A stretch of DNA of 18,915 nucleotides from CAZYCC01 sp964645985 (GTDB lineage: Bacteria > Bacillota > Clostridia > Oscillospirales > CAG-272). Below are positions 1 to 6,555 of the stretch, one piece after another. The notes under the pieces were generated by a model that searched no databases, had not been told where the DNA came from, and saw nothing but the letters and a program-made list of their open reading frames with translations. The position numbers and the translations under genes are program-made. The stretch is taken from the NCBI GenBank assembly GCA_964645985.1, contig CAZYCC010000030.1, positions 1 to 18,915 of the forward strand. The letters are read 5' to 3'. Each line of letters opens with the position of its first letter. The stretch's first letter is position 1.

Positions 1-30
1 AGAGGGGCTGCCCCGTTTTGGGGAGCCCCT
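1..30 (-). terminator. Hairpin at the window edge, possible terminator of the isomerase gene
   Basis: Bases 3-9 (AGGGGCT) pair with 24-30, and 11-14 (CCCC) with 20-23, leaving one bulged G and a GTTTT loop. The hairpin lies about 145 bases past the stop codon of the minus-strand isomerase. A T-tract for that strand would fall outside the window, so terminator function cannot be confirmed. Nothing gene-like is visible between this hairpin and the isomerase stop. Confidence 0.4.
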
Positions 31-175
31 CGCGAGAACGAACTCGATCCGCCTCATGCGTCGTCATTATTATATTACCGCCTCGCGCGGGGGAGGTTGC
101 TTGCGGAGGGAACGAGCGAGCTGCTCCGATCCGCTCTCGTTTCTTCCTTATATATCACACGAGGGATCGCCGCGC

Positions 176-1048
176 TCATTTTCCCGTCATGCCCATCAGA
201 TACCGCCCGGTTTGCGCCATCAGCGCGAGGGCGGGGGGGAGCAGGGGCGCGGGGAAGCGCAGGAGGAAGCCGTCCGCCTCGAGCGTAAAATCCCCGGCGT
301 AACCGACCTCGCGCAGCGCCGCCGTGATGGCCTCCCAGTGGAGCTTGCCGACCATATCGAACGGAATGGTGTGGCTGTCGGCGCGGCAGGTGTTGTCGTG
401 CACATGCAAGGCACCGATCCTCCCGCCGAGCGCGCGAATAGCGTCCTCCGGCTCCTCGCCGACAAGCGCGCAATGCCCGAGATCAAGGCAGACCGTGAAA
501 ACAGCGGGGTCAAGGCGATCGATGTAATCGATAAAATCGGCGGAGAGCGAGCAGACATTCGCGACGATGCAGCCGCGCCGCGTGTCGGTTCCCCACATAT
601 TTTCGAGGGCGATTTTGACCCCCGCCTCGCGCGCGAGAGGCGCGAGCGCCTCGTAAAAAGCGAGGTTCTCCGCGCGCTGCCGCTCAGCGCCGCCGGGGAC
701 GATAATCGGGTGGACAATAACGGCGTCCGCGCCGATCGCCCCCGCGATGCGGATGGCGTTTTGCACGCGCGGGTAGGTTACGCGATTGTAATCGTCATCG
801 CCCCACCTTAGCGGGGGGAAGGGCGCGTGCGCCTGGTTCCAGCGCAGCCCCCGCTCCCCGGCGAGCGCGCGAAGGCGGCGCGCGAAGGCAAGAACCTCCT
901 CCGGGGAACTGTCGAGCGGGTTGTCCTCGCCAACCTCGACAGACATGGTGAAGTCGAGCGCGTCAAAGCCGGCGTCGGCGAAGAGCGCGATTCCGCGCTC
1001 GATGCCGACCCGCCGGAAGACCACCTCGGTTTGCGTCGAAAGAAGCAT
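176..1048 (-). CDS. Sugar phosphate isomerase/epimerase (AP endonuclease 2-like TIM barrel)
   Basis: A 290-residue soluble protein of the xylose isomerase-like TIM-barrel family, which isomerises or epimerises sugars or related polyols at a divalent metal site. Candidate metal and active-site residues fall at the expected strand ends: H74 (AHAPF), H113 (VHP), E149 (ALENMWG), D189 and H192 (DLGHC), H215/H217 (HVHDN), H226 and E257 (TLEADGF). The length is normal and the fold looks complete. I chose the ATG at 1048 because homology begins there; the open frame continues upstream to a GTG at 1156, but that extension looks like leader sequence. No Shine-Dalgarno sequence precedes the ATG, only AT-rich sequence (TTATTTATATAT). 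Substrate cannot be inferred: no transporter or kinase is adjacent, and the next gene upstream is a transposase remnant. Confidence 0.88.
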   Translation of the reverse strand: MLLSTQTEVVFRRVGIERGIALFADAGFDALDFTMSVEVGEDNPLDSSPEEVLAFARRLRALAGERGLRWNQAHAPFPPLRWGDDDYNRVTYPRVQNAIRIAGAIGADAVIVHPIIVPGGAERQRAENLAFYEALAPLAREAGVKIALENMWGTDTRRGCIVANVCSLSADFIDYIDRLDPAVFTVCLDLGHCALVGEEPEDAIRALGGRIGALHVHDNTCRADSHTIPFDMVGKLHWEAITAALREVGYAGDFTLEADGFLLRFPAPLLPPALALMAQTGRYLMGMTGK

Positions 1049-1207
1049 ATATATAAATAATGTAGGGAAATGAATTTCGAGCGAGAATCTTACTCCCCCG
1101 CGCGAGATGAGTTTGTAACTTTTCTGTAAATTTTCGGGACCCACGGACAACCCCACATCGCGTGCCCTCTTACAGAGGCGCAGGTCGGCAACTCACGTCG
1201 AGGGCGC

Positions 1208-1317
1208 GGGTCATTGCCACAGATCAACGGCGCGCGCCGGCGGTTCGGGTCGCCCTCGAGAATAAACGGTGCAGATTTGCTAACGCGAGGCAGCGGCGAG
1301 GGTCATTGCCACAGATC
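1208..1317. repeat. 18-bp direct repeat in the gap between isomerase and transposase remnant
   Basis: The 328-base gap 1049-1376 holds no gene. GGGTCATTGCCACAGATC occurs at 1208-1225 and again, identically, at 1300-1317. Shorter shared pieces (AACGGYGC) occur near 1226, 1265 and 1344, so the segment looks like a degenerate tandem duplication. A 9-bp inverted repeat (TCGAGGGCG at about 1198, CGCCCTCGA at about 1251) lies inside. It may be debris from the adjacent insertion sequence, but no IS end can be named. Confidence 0.6.
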
Positions 1318-1376
1318 GCCCACGCGGATCGCTCACACGGAACAACGGTGCGCGTCAGCAGCGCGGGCCGCTTTCT

Positions 1377-1856
1377 TTAGAACATCGCGATGTGGTCGTC
1401 GCGGTCGTCCTCCCCGCCGGAGCGCAGGGTTTCATCGACATACTTCCTGCCGCGCGGGGGGCGCAGGCGCGCGAGGACGTCGCGCAGGAGCGGTTCGAGC
1501 ACGCCCGCGTTCGTGAGGGCACGGCGGTAAAACCCGATTGTCTGCCCGTCCGGGACGCGGTCGGCAAGCGAGAGGCCGACAAAGCGCTGGAAGCTCAGCC
1601 GGTCGGCGATAAGAAACTCGGCGCGATCGTCCGAGAGGCCGTACAGCGCTTGCAAAACGAGGATGCGGAAGATGAGCACCGCGTCATAGGCGGGGCGGCC
1701 GCCCGGACCGCGGCGCGCCGGGCGCGCGGCCGCGAGCGCCTCCTCGAGGGCGGGGCGGTAGGTCTCCCAATCGATCGGGGCGAGCTGCTGCAGCGGATCT
1801 CCAATGCGGGAGAGCAGCTCCAGCCGATTTTCCTCGTCCAAGAAGCCCGCGCGCAT
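1377..1856 (-). pseudogene. Truncated IS5-family transposase (N-terminal DUF772 region only)
   Basis: This 159-residue frame matches the amino-terminal third of IS5-family DDE transposases: GFLDEENRLELLSRIGDPL, then IDWETYRP, GPGGRPAYDAVLIFRILVLQ, LYGLSDDRAEFLIADRLSF and VPDGQTIGFYRRALT. Full-length members have roughly 300-480 residues. The frame ends just after KYVDETL, which probably corresponds to the VDAT motif carrying the first catalytic Asp (D141 here); the rest of the catalytic domain is absent. The tail SGGEDDRDDHIAMF is not recognisable. Expression signals survive: GAGAGGAGGAG lies just before the ATG at 1856 and an extended -10 lies further up. The frame has no internal stop. It cannot be a working transposase; it is a remnant, or less likely a retained DNA-binding fragment. 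Confidence 0.8.
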
Positions 1857-1891
1857 CGGCTCCTCCTCTCGCGATAGGATTGTCTTAGGAT

Positions 1892-1900
1892 AGTATACCA
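1892..1900 (-). promoter_or_regulatory. Extended -10 promoter of the transposase remnant
   Basis: On the minus strand the sequence reads TGGTATACT, an extended -10, about 36 bases upstream of the ATG at 1856. No good -35 is found at 16-18 bp spacing (ACACTT at 17). The same TGGTATACT string occurs in two stronger promoters of this window. Confidence 0.55.
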
Positions 1901-2035
1901 CGAGAGTATGAACAAAGTGTAAATTTTCGCGTCGCTTCCTCGCCCGCCGCGCGCGTTTACTTGCCCCCCGATAGATCGCGCACCGCCTCGTGAAAATTTC
2001 CCCGCTCCGTCCGGCGCGCGCCCCTCTCCCCAAGA

Positions 2036-2200
2036 TGTACTCCCCGAGCGGGGGCGGGGGGGATTCGTCTATGGGACGGAGAGCAGAACGGTTCGGTCGG
2101 GTTCCTTCCCCCGAAGCGCAGGCACGAGGGTTCAGCGGTATCGCACGCGTCCCCACACACCTCCCCCGATCGGGGGCGCGGAGGTTCGCCCTCTCCCGCG
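2036..2200. repeat. GC-rich palindromic repeat sequences in an intergenic region
   Basis: The 462 bases 1857-2318 hold no gene beyond the promoter and terminator listed separately. Two related palindromic stretches stand out: CTCCCCGAGCGGGGGCGG at about 2040 followed by GGGGATTCG, and CCTCCCCCGATCGGGGGCG at about 2160 followed by GAGGTTCGCCCTCTCCCGCG. The string CCCTCTCCCGCG (2189-2200) recurs at 14650-14661 inside metK, and the first stretch resembles bases near 14720-14750 of metK on the opposite strand. They look like members of a dispersed palindromic repeat family. Confidence 0.45.
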
Positions 2201-2203
2201 CGC

Positions 2204-2234
2204 AAAAAGCACCGGTTCTCGCCGGTGCTTTTTT
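2204..2234. terminator. Bidirectional intrinsic terminator after the permease gene
   Basis: AAAAAGCACCGG (2204-2215) and CCGGTGCTTTTTT (2222-2234) form a perfect 12-bp stem with a 6-base loop and T-tracts on both strands. It lies 85 bases past the stop of the minus-strand permease and is the natural end of the licCA-permease operon. Confidence 0.9.
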
Positions 2235-2318
2235 GCGAGGTGTTCGCCCCGCGAGATGCGGAGAGCGTGTTTCGCGCGGCGCGGTACTCTCGCGGCGCGG
2301 CGGGCGCGCGCATATTTC

Positions 2319-3746
2319 TCACACGATCTCGAGGTCCTCGCGGTCGCGCAGCATATACTTTTTCAGCGGGGTGAGGCTCGCGAGCAGGTAGAGCGCGCCG
2401 CCGAGGATCGCCGTGAGGCCGCTGCCGGTGAAGATGCGGAAGAGCGGGCTCTTAATCACACCTGTCAGCGGGTTGTAGACGAAGATCATTGTCGCGGCGA
2501 AGGACAGCACAACGCAGGCGATCCCGACGAGGTTGAACCCGTGCGTGAAGCGATAGGCATCGTGCCCCTCGAGGTAGTACGCCGACTTGAGCGAGAGTTT
2601 GCGGCGCTTGACGACGAGGTAATCGACCACCGTGATGCCGATGATCGGCCCCTGAATGAAGGCGGCGAGCGAGATGAACGCTTGGAAGTTATCGGTCACC
2701 CAGCCGGTCAGCGTCAGGACGGACACGAAGACCATCGCGATGACCGTGAGCAGGCGGTAGCTGACCTTCGGCAGGCCGCTCTTGACAATCATACAGTTGA
2801 CATAGGTGCCGAAGCCCTGCGTGCCGATGTTCGCGAAGGCGACCATGAGGAGGCTGAGCAGAGCGAATATAGGCCCTCCGAGCGTGGCGAGCATCACGGT
2901 AGGATCGCTCTCGTAGACGCCGGTTTTGACGAACATCGCGAGCGCCATAATCCCGCCGGCCGCGACGAAGAAGGGCGCGACGACGCCGTAGGCGAGCGAG
3001 GTGCCCCAATATCCCTTGCGCTCCGAGCGGCAGAGGCGCGGCATGACAATAGCCTGCGTTGACCAAGAGAAAGCGAAGGCGACGTTCGCCTCGGCGGCGC
3101 GCATAAAGGTGTCCGCCGCGCTCTCTCCGGTCGGCTGCGGGGTCACGCGGAGAATGTCTCCGATCGGCACCGCCGTGAAGCAGAGGACGACGACGACGAT
3201 ACCGACGAGCAGGAGCGCCGTCACGAGGACGCGCGAGGTCCACTTGATGACATTCGGCCCGCCGAGCGCTATGAGCGTCCCAACGACAACGCAGGCGACC
3301 CCGAGGATCTTTGTCCATAGCCCGGGATTTGCGATATGCAAGCCGAGCGCGGCGAGGAGGTTGACCATCGAGGAGCCGAAGAGTTCTGCGTTGACGACAT
3401 ACCAGCCGAAGTTGGCGAGCGAAATGACCGTCGCGAAGACGGCGACGCCCTTGATGCCGAGCACCGAGCGCAGCCAGATCCACAGATCAATGCCGTAGCG
3501 CACGCCGAAGAAGACCGGCAGGCACTCTATCAGCACCCAGATAATATTGAAGCAGAAGACGTTGACAAGCATCTGCCAGAAGGAGAGCGACTGCGCGATC
3601 AGCGCGCCTTGCGTGTAGCACCATGTGGCGATGGCGAAGCCACTCGTTGACAGGAAGAGGTCGAGAAAGTTGTACTGCCGGTCTCGCCCGAGCATCGGCA
3701 CAACGCCGGTTACCGTCTCCTGTGTGATGTAATCGGAGGTTTTCAC
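2319..3746 (-). CDS. NCS1-family permease (cytosine/purine/allantoin permease-like)
   Basis: A polytopic membrane protein of 475 residues, the usual length for NCS1 (nucleobase:cation symporter-1) transporters, with about 12 hydrophobic segments. The N-terminal region fits the family (TSDYITQETVTGVVP, then RQYNFLDLFLSTSGFAIATW), as do the helices around VISLANFGWYVVNAELFGS and the GPIIGITVVDYLVVKRRK stretch near the C terminus. I chose the GTG at 3746: its first bases overlap the stop of the upstream 72-codon gene as GTGA, the classic coupling arrangement, and GGGGGGTGATC sits just upstream. The open frame continues to a GTG at 3767. Family members carry cytosine, uracil, allantoin, hydantoins or thiamine. 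Co-transcription with a choline kinase-like gene raises the possibility of another small cation or base, but the substrate is unknown. Confidence 0.85.
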   Translation of the reverse strand: MKTSDYITQETVTGVVPMLGRDRQYNFLDLFLSTSGFAIATWCYTQGALIAQSLSFWQMLVNVFCFNIIWVLIECLPVFFGVRYGIDLWIWLRSVLGIKGVAVFATVISLANFGWYVVNAELFGSSMVNLLAALGLHIANPGLWTKILGVACVVVGTLIALGGPNVIKWTSRVLVTALLLVGIVVVVLCFTAVPIGDILRVTPQPTGESAADTFMRAAEANVAFAFSWSTQAIVMPRLCRSERKGYWGTSLAYGVVAPFFVAAGGIMALAMFVKTGVYESDPTVMLATLGGPIFALLSLLMVAFANIGTQGFGTYVNCMIVKSGLPKVSYRLLTVIAMVFVSVLTLTGWVTDNFQAFISLAAFIQGPIIGITVVDYLVVKRRKLSLKSAYYLEGHDAYRFTHGFNLVGIACVVLSFAATMIFVYNPLTGVIKSPLFRIFTGSGLTAILGGALYLLASLTPLKKYMLRDREDLEIV

Positions 3747-3961
3747 GAGATCACCCCCCACATACACAGCGCGATGAGAACTGCGCAGACGAGTATCGCC
3801 GCGACAATCGCGATGACATCCCCGCGCGAGATGCGCTCCGGCCAGACATAGTCGGGACTCTGCATTTGCGCGAGGCGCGCGGCGGTCTCCCGGTCGATAA
3901 TCTCGCCGATGTCGACCTGCTCGCCCGATGAAGCGCCGGGGCCGGCCTTGTGTTTGGACAT
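3743..3961 (-). CDS. 72-residue single-helix membrane protein, probable permease partner
   Basis: I do not recognise a family. The protein has a polar N-terminal half (MSKHKAGPGASSGEQVDIGE, then REtAARLAQMQSPDYVWPER) and one strongly hydrophobic C-terminal helix at about residues 49-70 (DVIAIVAAILVCAVLIALCM), ending WGVIS. There is no signal cleavage site, so it is predicted to be anchored with its N terminus probably cytoplasmic. A strong RBS (CAGGAGGTTTTCTT before ATG) fixes the start at 3961. Its TGA overlaps the GTG of the NCS1 permease by 4 bases, implying translational coupling. A 142-base gap without an evident terminator separates it from the kinase gene upstream. An accessory subunit or assembly factor for the permease is the simplest idea; this is inference. 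Confidence 0.8.
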   Translation of the reverse strand: MSKHKAGPGASSGEQVDIGEIIDRETAARLAQMQSPDYVWPERISRGDVIAIVAAILVCAVLIALCMWGVIS

Positions 3962-4103
3962 AAGAAAACCTCCTGAAACTGTGATTTTATCTATAAGTAA
4001 GGGAAAAGCGGAATATGCGCCTGCTGCGGGAGAGGGAAGAGCGAGGCTACCTGTCGGGGAAGACCTCTCGCGCGGCGGCGCGGGCGAATGCTTTTTGTAA
4101 GCG

Positions 4104-5711
4104 CTACTCCTCGTACATATCGCGAGCGATCGCCTCGTAGGAGGCCGCGCCGTCGTGCCAGAGGGTGAGGTAATCTCCAACCGGGTTGCCGCCCGCCTCC
4201 TGCAATATCGCCCAGACATACCAGTAGTAGGACGCGAGCGCGACATAGGCGAGCGCGTGGCGCAGAGTCGCGCGGGGCGGCTCCCCGCCGTAGTAGAGCC
4301 GCAGAATGCCGCGCGCCTCCTCATAAGTGTAGTCCGAGCAGCAAATGAAGGTGCCGAGGTCTCCCGCCGGGTCGTCGTTGCCCGAGTATTCCCAGTCGAT
4401 GAGCGTCATCTTCCCGGAGGGGCTAACGAGGAAGTTGGGGTCATAACAGTCGCAGTGGCAGAGCACCCACGGCACGCCGTCCGCCGCCGCGCGCGCGTGA
4501 AGGGCGGTCACTCTCGAAAGGAGCTGCTCAAAATCCGGCGCGCGGGCGGGAAGGTCGGAAAGAGCGCGCGCGCGAGAGGCGAGGGCGAGCGTCTTTCCCC
4601 AGAGGTCAAAATTAAATTCCGAGCGGATTTTCGCCTCGTGCAGGCGGCGAATCATGGCAATCGCCGCGCGCACCTCACGCTCGCACCGATAGTTGAGCGT
4701 GTGCACCCCCTCAAGGAAGCGCGAGATTTTCCACCCCTCGCTCTCGCTGAAGGCGACGAGCGTCTCATCAAGGCCGAGGCGGCGCGCCACGCCCATCGAG
4801 AAGCCCTCGCTGCGGCGCGAAATGTACTCGTCGGTGCCCTCGCCCGGGTGGCGATAGATGTAAGGCGAGCCGCGCAAGGTAAAGTGGAAGGAGCGGTTGG
4901 TTAGCCCCTGCGTCACCGGCGCAAAGCCCGAAAGCTCCTCCTCGCGGCAGGACAGCGCCTGGCAGATATTCGCGATAATCGGGCAGGCGCTGCGAGAGAG
5001 AACCCCGGGGTCGAGCGCGCGCAGATCATCTACCGTTTCGAGCGGAGGCAGATCCTCGCGCGGCAGAGCCCGCAGGTCAAGCGGCAGGTCCGCCGTGTGG
5101 CGCGCGAGAAAGTCGAATATCGATTCGGCGGGGTCGCGCTCCTCGGCGGGCTCGCGCAGCAGTTCGGCGAGGCGCGCCGCGTCCTCGCAGGTGAAATAAA
5201 CATACCCGCGCAAAGGGAGGGAGCCCTCGCGCTGCTTCCCCGGGGGCAGAATCTCGCGCACGCGTCCGCCCTCATCGGCAAGCGCGCGGGGACAGGCGCA
5301 GCCCCCGTCGGCGGCGGTAATCGTCGAGCGGGAGGGAAGTTGCGTGAAGGCGTTTCGCACAAAGTAGCTCGCCGCGGGGAGAACAAACAGGCCCGCCTCG
5401 CCCATGCCCCCCTCCGCGAGCGCGAGGGCGAGCGAGGCAAGGCTCCCGCGCCGAAAGTATTCGGGGTTCGGCAGGAGCGCGACGCCGCACTTCTCGGCGA
5501 GGTAGGAGAGATCATCGGCGCGGTAGCCGGTCACGAGCGTAATATCGCGCACGCCCGCCGCGCGCAGCTGAAAAATCACGCGCTCGGCGAGAACCTCGCC
5601 GCGCACGCGCGCGCAGGCGATCGGGCGCTCGTAGGAGAGCGGCGCGAAGGCGGGCGCGGCATCATCGGCGAGCAGCACCGCCCGCGGGGGGGAAGCAGAG
5701 AAAGCAGACAT
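4104..5711 (-). CDS. LicC-LicA-like fusion: degenerate nucleotidyltransferase plus choline/ethanolamine kinase
   Basis: A 535-residue two-domain protein. Residues about 10-235 align by eye with LicC-type CTP:phosphocholine cytidylyltransferases (RAAGVRDITLVTGYRADDL, YLAEKCGVALLPNPEY). Residues about 245-535 are a LicA-type choline kinase: TQGLTNRSFHF, YIYRHPGEGTDEYISRRSE, the Brenner-type HCDCYDPNF (H419, D421, N426) and LIDWEYSGNDDPAGDL (D439). Kinase residues look complete, so ATP-dependent phosphorylation of choline or a similar amino alcohol is expected in the cytoplasm. The N-terminal domain lacks the glycine-rich NTP loop (LLADDAAPA where LAAGxGxR is expected), the conserved PK lysine (ERPIACA) and the acidic metal ligand (LPAASYF where SADNYF is expected). 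The ATG at 5711 has no Shine-Dalgarno sequence. It is the first gene of the operon with the 72-residue protein and the permease. Confidence 0.87.
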   Translation of the reverse strand: MSAFSASPPRAVLLADDAAPAFAPLSYERPIACARVRGEVLAERVIFQLRAAGVRDITLVTGYRADDLSYLAEKCGVALLPNPEYFRRGSLASLALALAEGGMGEAGLFVLPAASYFVRNAFTQLPSRSTITAADGGCACPRALADEGGRVREILPPGKQREGSLPLRGYVYFTCEDAARLAELLREPAEERDPAESIFDFLARHTADLPLDLRALPREDLPPLETVDDLRALDPGVLSRSACPIIANICQALSCREEELSGFAPVTQGLTNRSFHFTLRGSPYIYRHPGEGTDEYISRRSEGFSMGVARRLGLDETLVAFSESEGWKISRFLEGVHTLNYRCEREVRAAIAMIRRLHEAKIRSEFNFDLWGKTLALASRARALSDLPARAPDFEQLLSRVTALHARAAADGVPWVLCHCDCYDPNFLVSPSGKMTLIDWEYSGNDDPAGDLGTFICCSDYTYEEARGILRLYYGGEPPRATLRHALAYVALASYYWYVWAILQEAGGNPVGDYLTLWHDGAASYEAIARDMYEE

Positions 5712-5784
5712 CGCGAAAAGGGAAGAATCGGGGAAGCGGCGCGGGCGCGGGGCGCGCGGGCGCGGGTACGGGGGATTTGTTCAT
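5662..5784 (-). other. Possible leaderless 40-codon upstream frame overlapping the licCA-like start
   Basis: An ATG at 5784 lies only 9 bases past the -10 hexamer, so it would be at or within a few bases of the mRNA 5' end. The frame (starting MNKSPVPAPARPAP, 40 residues) overlaps the ATG of the kinase fusion at 5711 in another frame and ends at 5662. Its composition is low complexity and it may have no meaning. It is noted because the kinase gene lacks an RBS. Confidence 0.15.
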
Positions 5785-5793
5785 TACGACGGG

Positions 5794-5822
5794 AGTATAC
5801 CACGCTTTTGAACGCTTGTCAA
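5794..5822 (-). promoter_or_regulatory. Near-consensus sigma-A promoter of the licCA-like operon
   Basis: On the minus strand: TTGACA (5817-5822), a 17-bp spacer ending in GTGG, and TATACT (5794-5799), giving an extended -10. Transcription should begin near 5787, about 75 bases before the kinase start codon. Confidence 0.9.
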
Positions 5823-5976
5823 GCGGTAAACGCAAATTTTTCGTCAAAAAGTGATTTTTTTCAATGGGGGTTGCCACAGAAATGAACACGCTCCCATGGG
5901 GCGGGCACGGGACGGGACGGGTACGGGACGGGTGCGATCGCGGCGAGGGTGCGACGGGGGTGCGATGGGAGAGCGA

Positions 5977-5999
5977 ACAAAAACCCCTCCCGGGAGGGG
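5977..5999 (-). terminator. Intrinsic terminator downstream of the glycosyltransferase remnant
   Basis: CCCCTCCCGGGAGGGG (5984-5999) is a perfect palindrome, effectively a 6-bp GC stem with a CCGG loop. On the minus strand it is followed directly by TTTTTGTT. It would end a transcript of about 110 bases starting at the promoter 6094-6122. Confidence 0.7.
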
Positions 6000-6009
6000 A
6001 GGGGGCGGG

Positions 6010-6072
6010 GCGAACGCGCGCGATGCTGGCTTCCTCGTTGTAGGCGGGGATGACGATGTAGAGTGTGTCCAT
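6010..6072 (-). pseudogene. 5' end of a family-2 glycosyltransferase gene (remnant of 20 codons)
   Basis: The minus strand from the ATG at 6072 reads MDTLYIVIPAYNEE and then ASIARV, the textbook start of a GT2 (dolichol-phosphate mannosyltransferase-like) enzyme, where IPAYNEE begins the nucleotide-sugar site. After codon 20, near 6013, similarity stops and proline/arginine-rich sequence follows. The frame stays open to 5662 but includes a terminator hairpin, a low-complexity GGGACGGG-rich tract and the next promoter, so it is not a real protein. A strong RBS (GAGGAGG before CCCATG) and a promoter remain. The rest of the gene, normally 230-330 codons, has been deleted, or replaced by recombination near a GC-rich palindrome. 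Confidence 0.7.
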
Positions 6073-6093
6073 GGGCCTCCTCAAAACGAGGAC

Positions 6094-6122
6094 ATCATAC
6101 CACAAAACGAAGACCGCCGCAA
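6094..6122 (-). promoter_or_regulatory. Promoter of the glycosyltransferase remnant
   Basis: On the minus strand: TTGCGG (6117-6122), 17-bp spacer ending TGTGG, TATGAT (6094-6099). The extended -10 and the spacing match the other promoters in the window, and it sits about 22 bases before the start codon of the remnant. Confidence 0.75.
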
Positions 6123-6151
6123 GTCGGCGCGGGCGAGAGAGCCGCCCCTGT

Positions 6152-6193
6152 AAAAAACAAAGCAACGCCCCGCCGGAGGGGGCCCGGCGGGGC
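6152..6193 (-). terminator. Intrinsic terminator of the tRNA-Arg gene
   Basis: GCCCCGCCGG (6167-6176) pairs with CCGGCGGGGC (6184-6193) in a 10-bp stem with a 7-base loop. On the minus strand it is followed by GTTGCTTTGTTTTTT. It begins immediately after the CCA end of the tRNA. Confidence 0.85.
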
Positions 6194-6270
6194 TGGCCTA
6201 CCCGAAAGGATTCGAACCTTCGACCTTCAGAGTCGGAGTCTGACGCGCTATCCAGCTGTGCCACGGGTAG
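6194..6270 (-). tRNA. tRNA-Arg, anticodon CCG
   Basis: On the minus strand a full cloverleaf folds: acceptor CTACCCG/CGGGTAG, D arm GCAC-AGCTGGATA-GCGC, anticodon stem TCAGA/TCTGA with loop CTCCGAC (anticodon CCG, reading CGG), variable AGGTC, T arm GAAGG-TTCGAAT-CCTTT, discriminator G73 and an encoded CCA (6194-6196). A20 in the D loop and G73 fit arginine identity. One A-C mismatch is present in the D stem (positions 12-23). The gene stands alone with its own promoter and terminator. Confidence 0.93.
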
Positions 6271-6279
6271 GTAAAGGGT

Positions 6280-6308
6280 ATTTTACCACATTCCCCCGCG
6301 CCTGTAAA
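6280..6308 (-). promoter_or_regulatory. Promoter of tRNA-Arg
   Basis: On the minus strand: TTTACA (6303-6308), 17-bp spacer ending TGTGG, TAAAAT (6280-6285), 9 bases before the first tRNA base. The 240-odd bases from here to the kinase stop at 6556 contain only GC-rich, partly palindromic sequence. Confidence 0.85.
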
Positions 6309-6555
6309 CCCCCCGCGCGAAAAATCTCGCGCCGCCCGCGCGGAAGGCATCGGGCCTCCCTCGAATAGCCCCTCTCCGCGCCGCGAGGCACCCTTCCACA
6401 GCGGCGCGCGCCGTTCACGAAAGTTTTACAAAGAGGGCGCGGCGCGCGGCGCGCTCTTTCCCCGGGAGAAGCTGCGCGCGGCACCGGGACGCGATCCCTC
6501 CCCGTAAATTTCAGGCTCCGCGCGAGGAAACCCCACCGCGCGGCGAGCCTCTCGC

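Noticed and set aside
2256..3062. 268-codon plus-strand frame
   Set aside because: It is antisense to the NCS1 permease and highly charged, as expected for the complement of a membrane-protein gene.
5662..6264. 200-codon frame containing the glycosyltransferase start
   Set aside because: Only codons for MDTLYIVIPAYNEE and the next few residues look real. The rest crosses a terminator, a GGGACGGG-rich tract and the licCA-like promoter.
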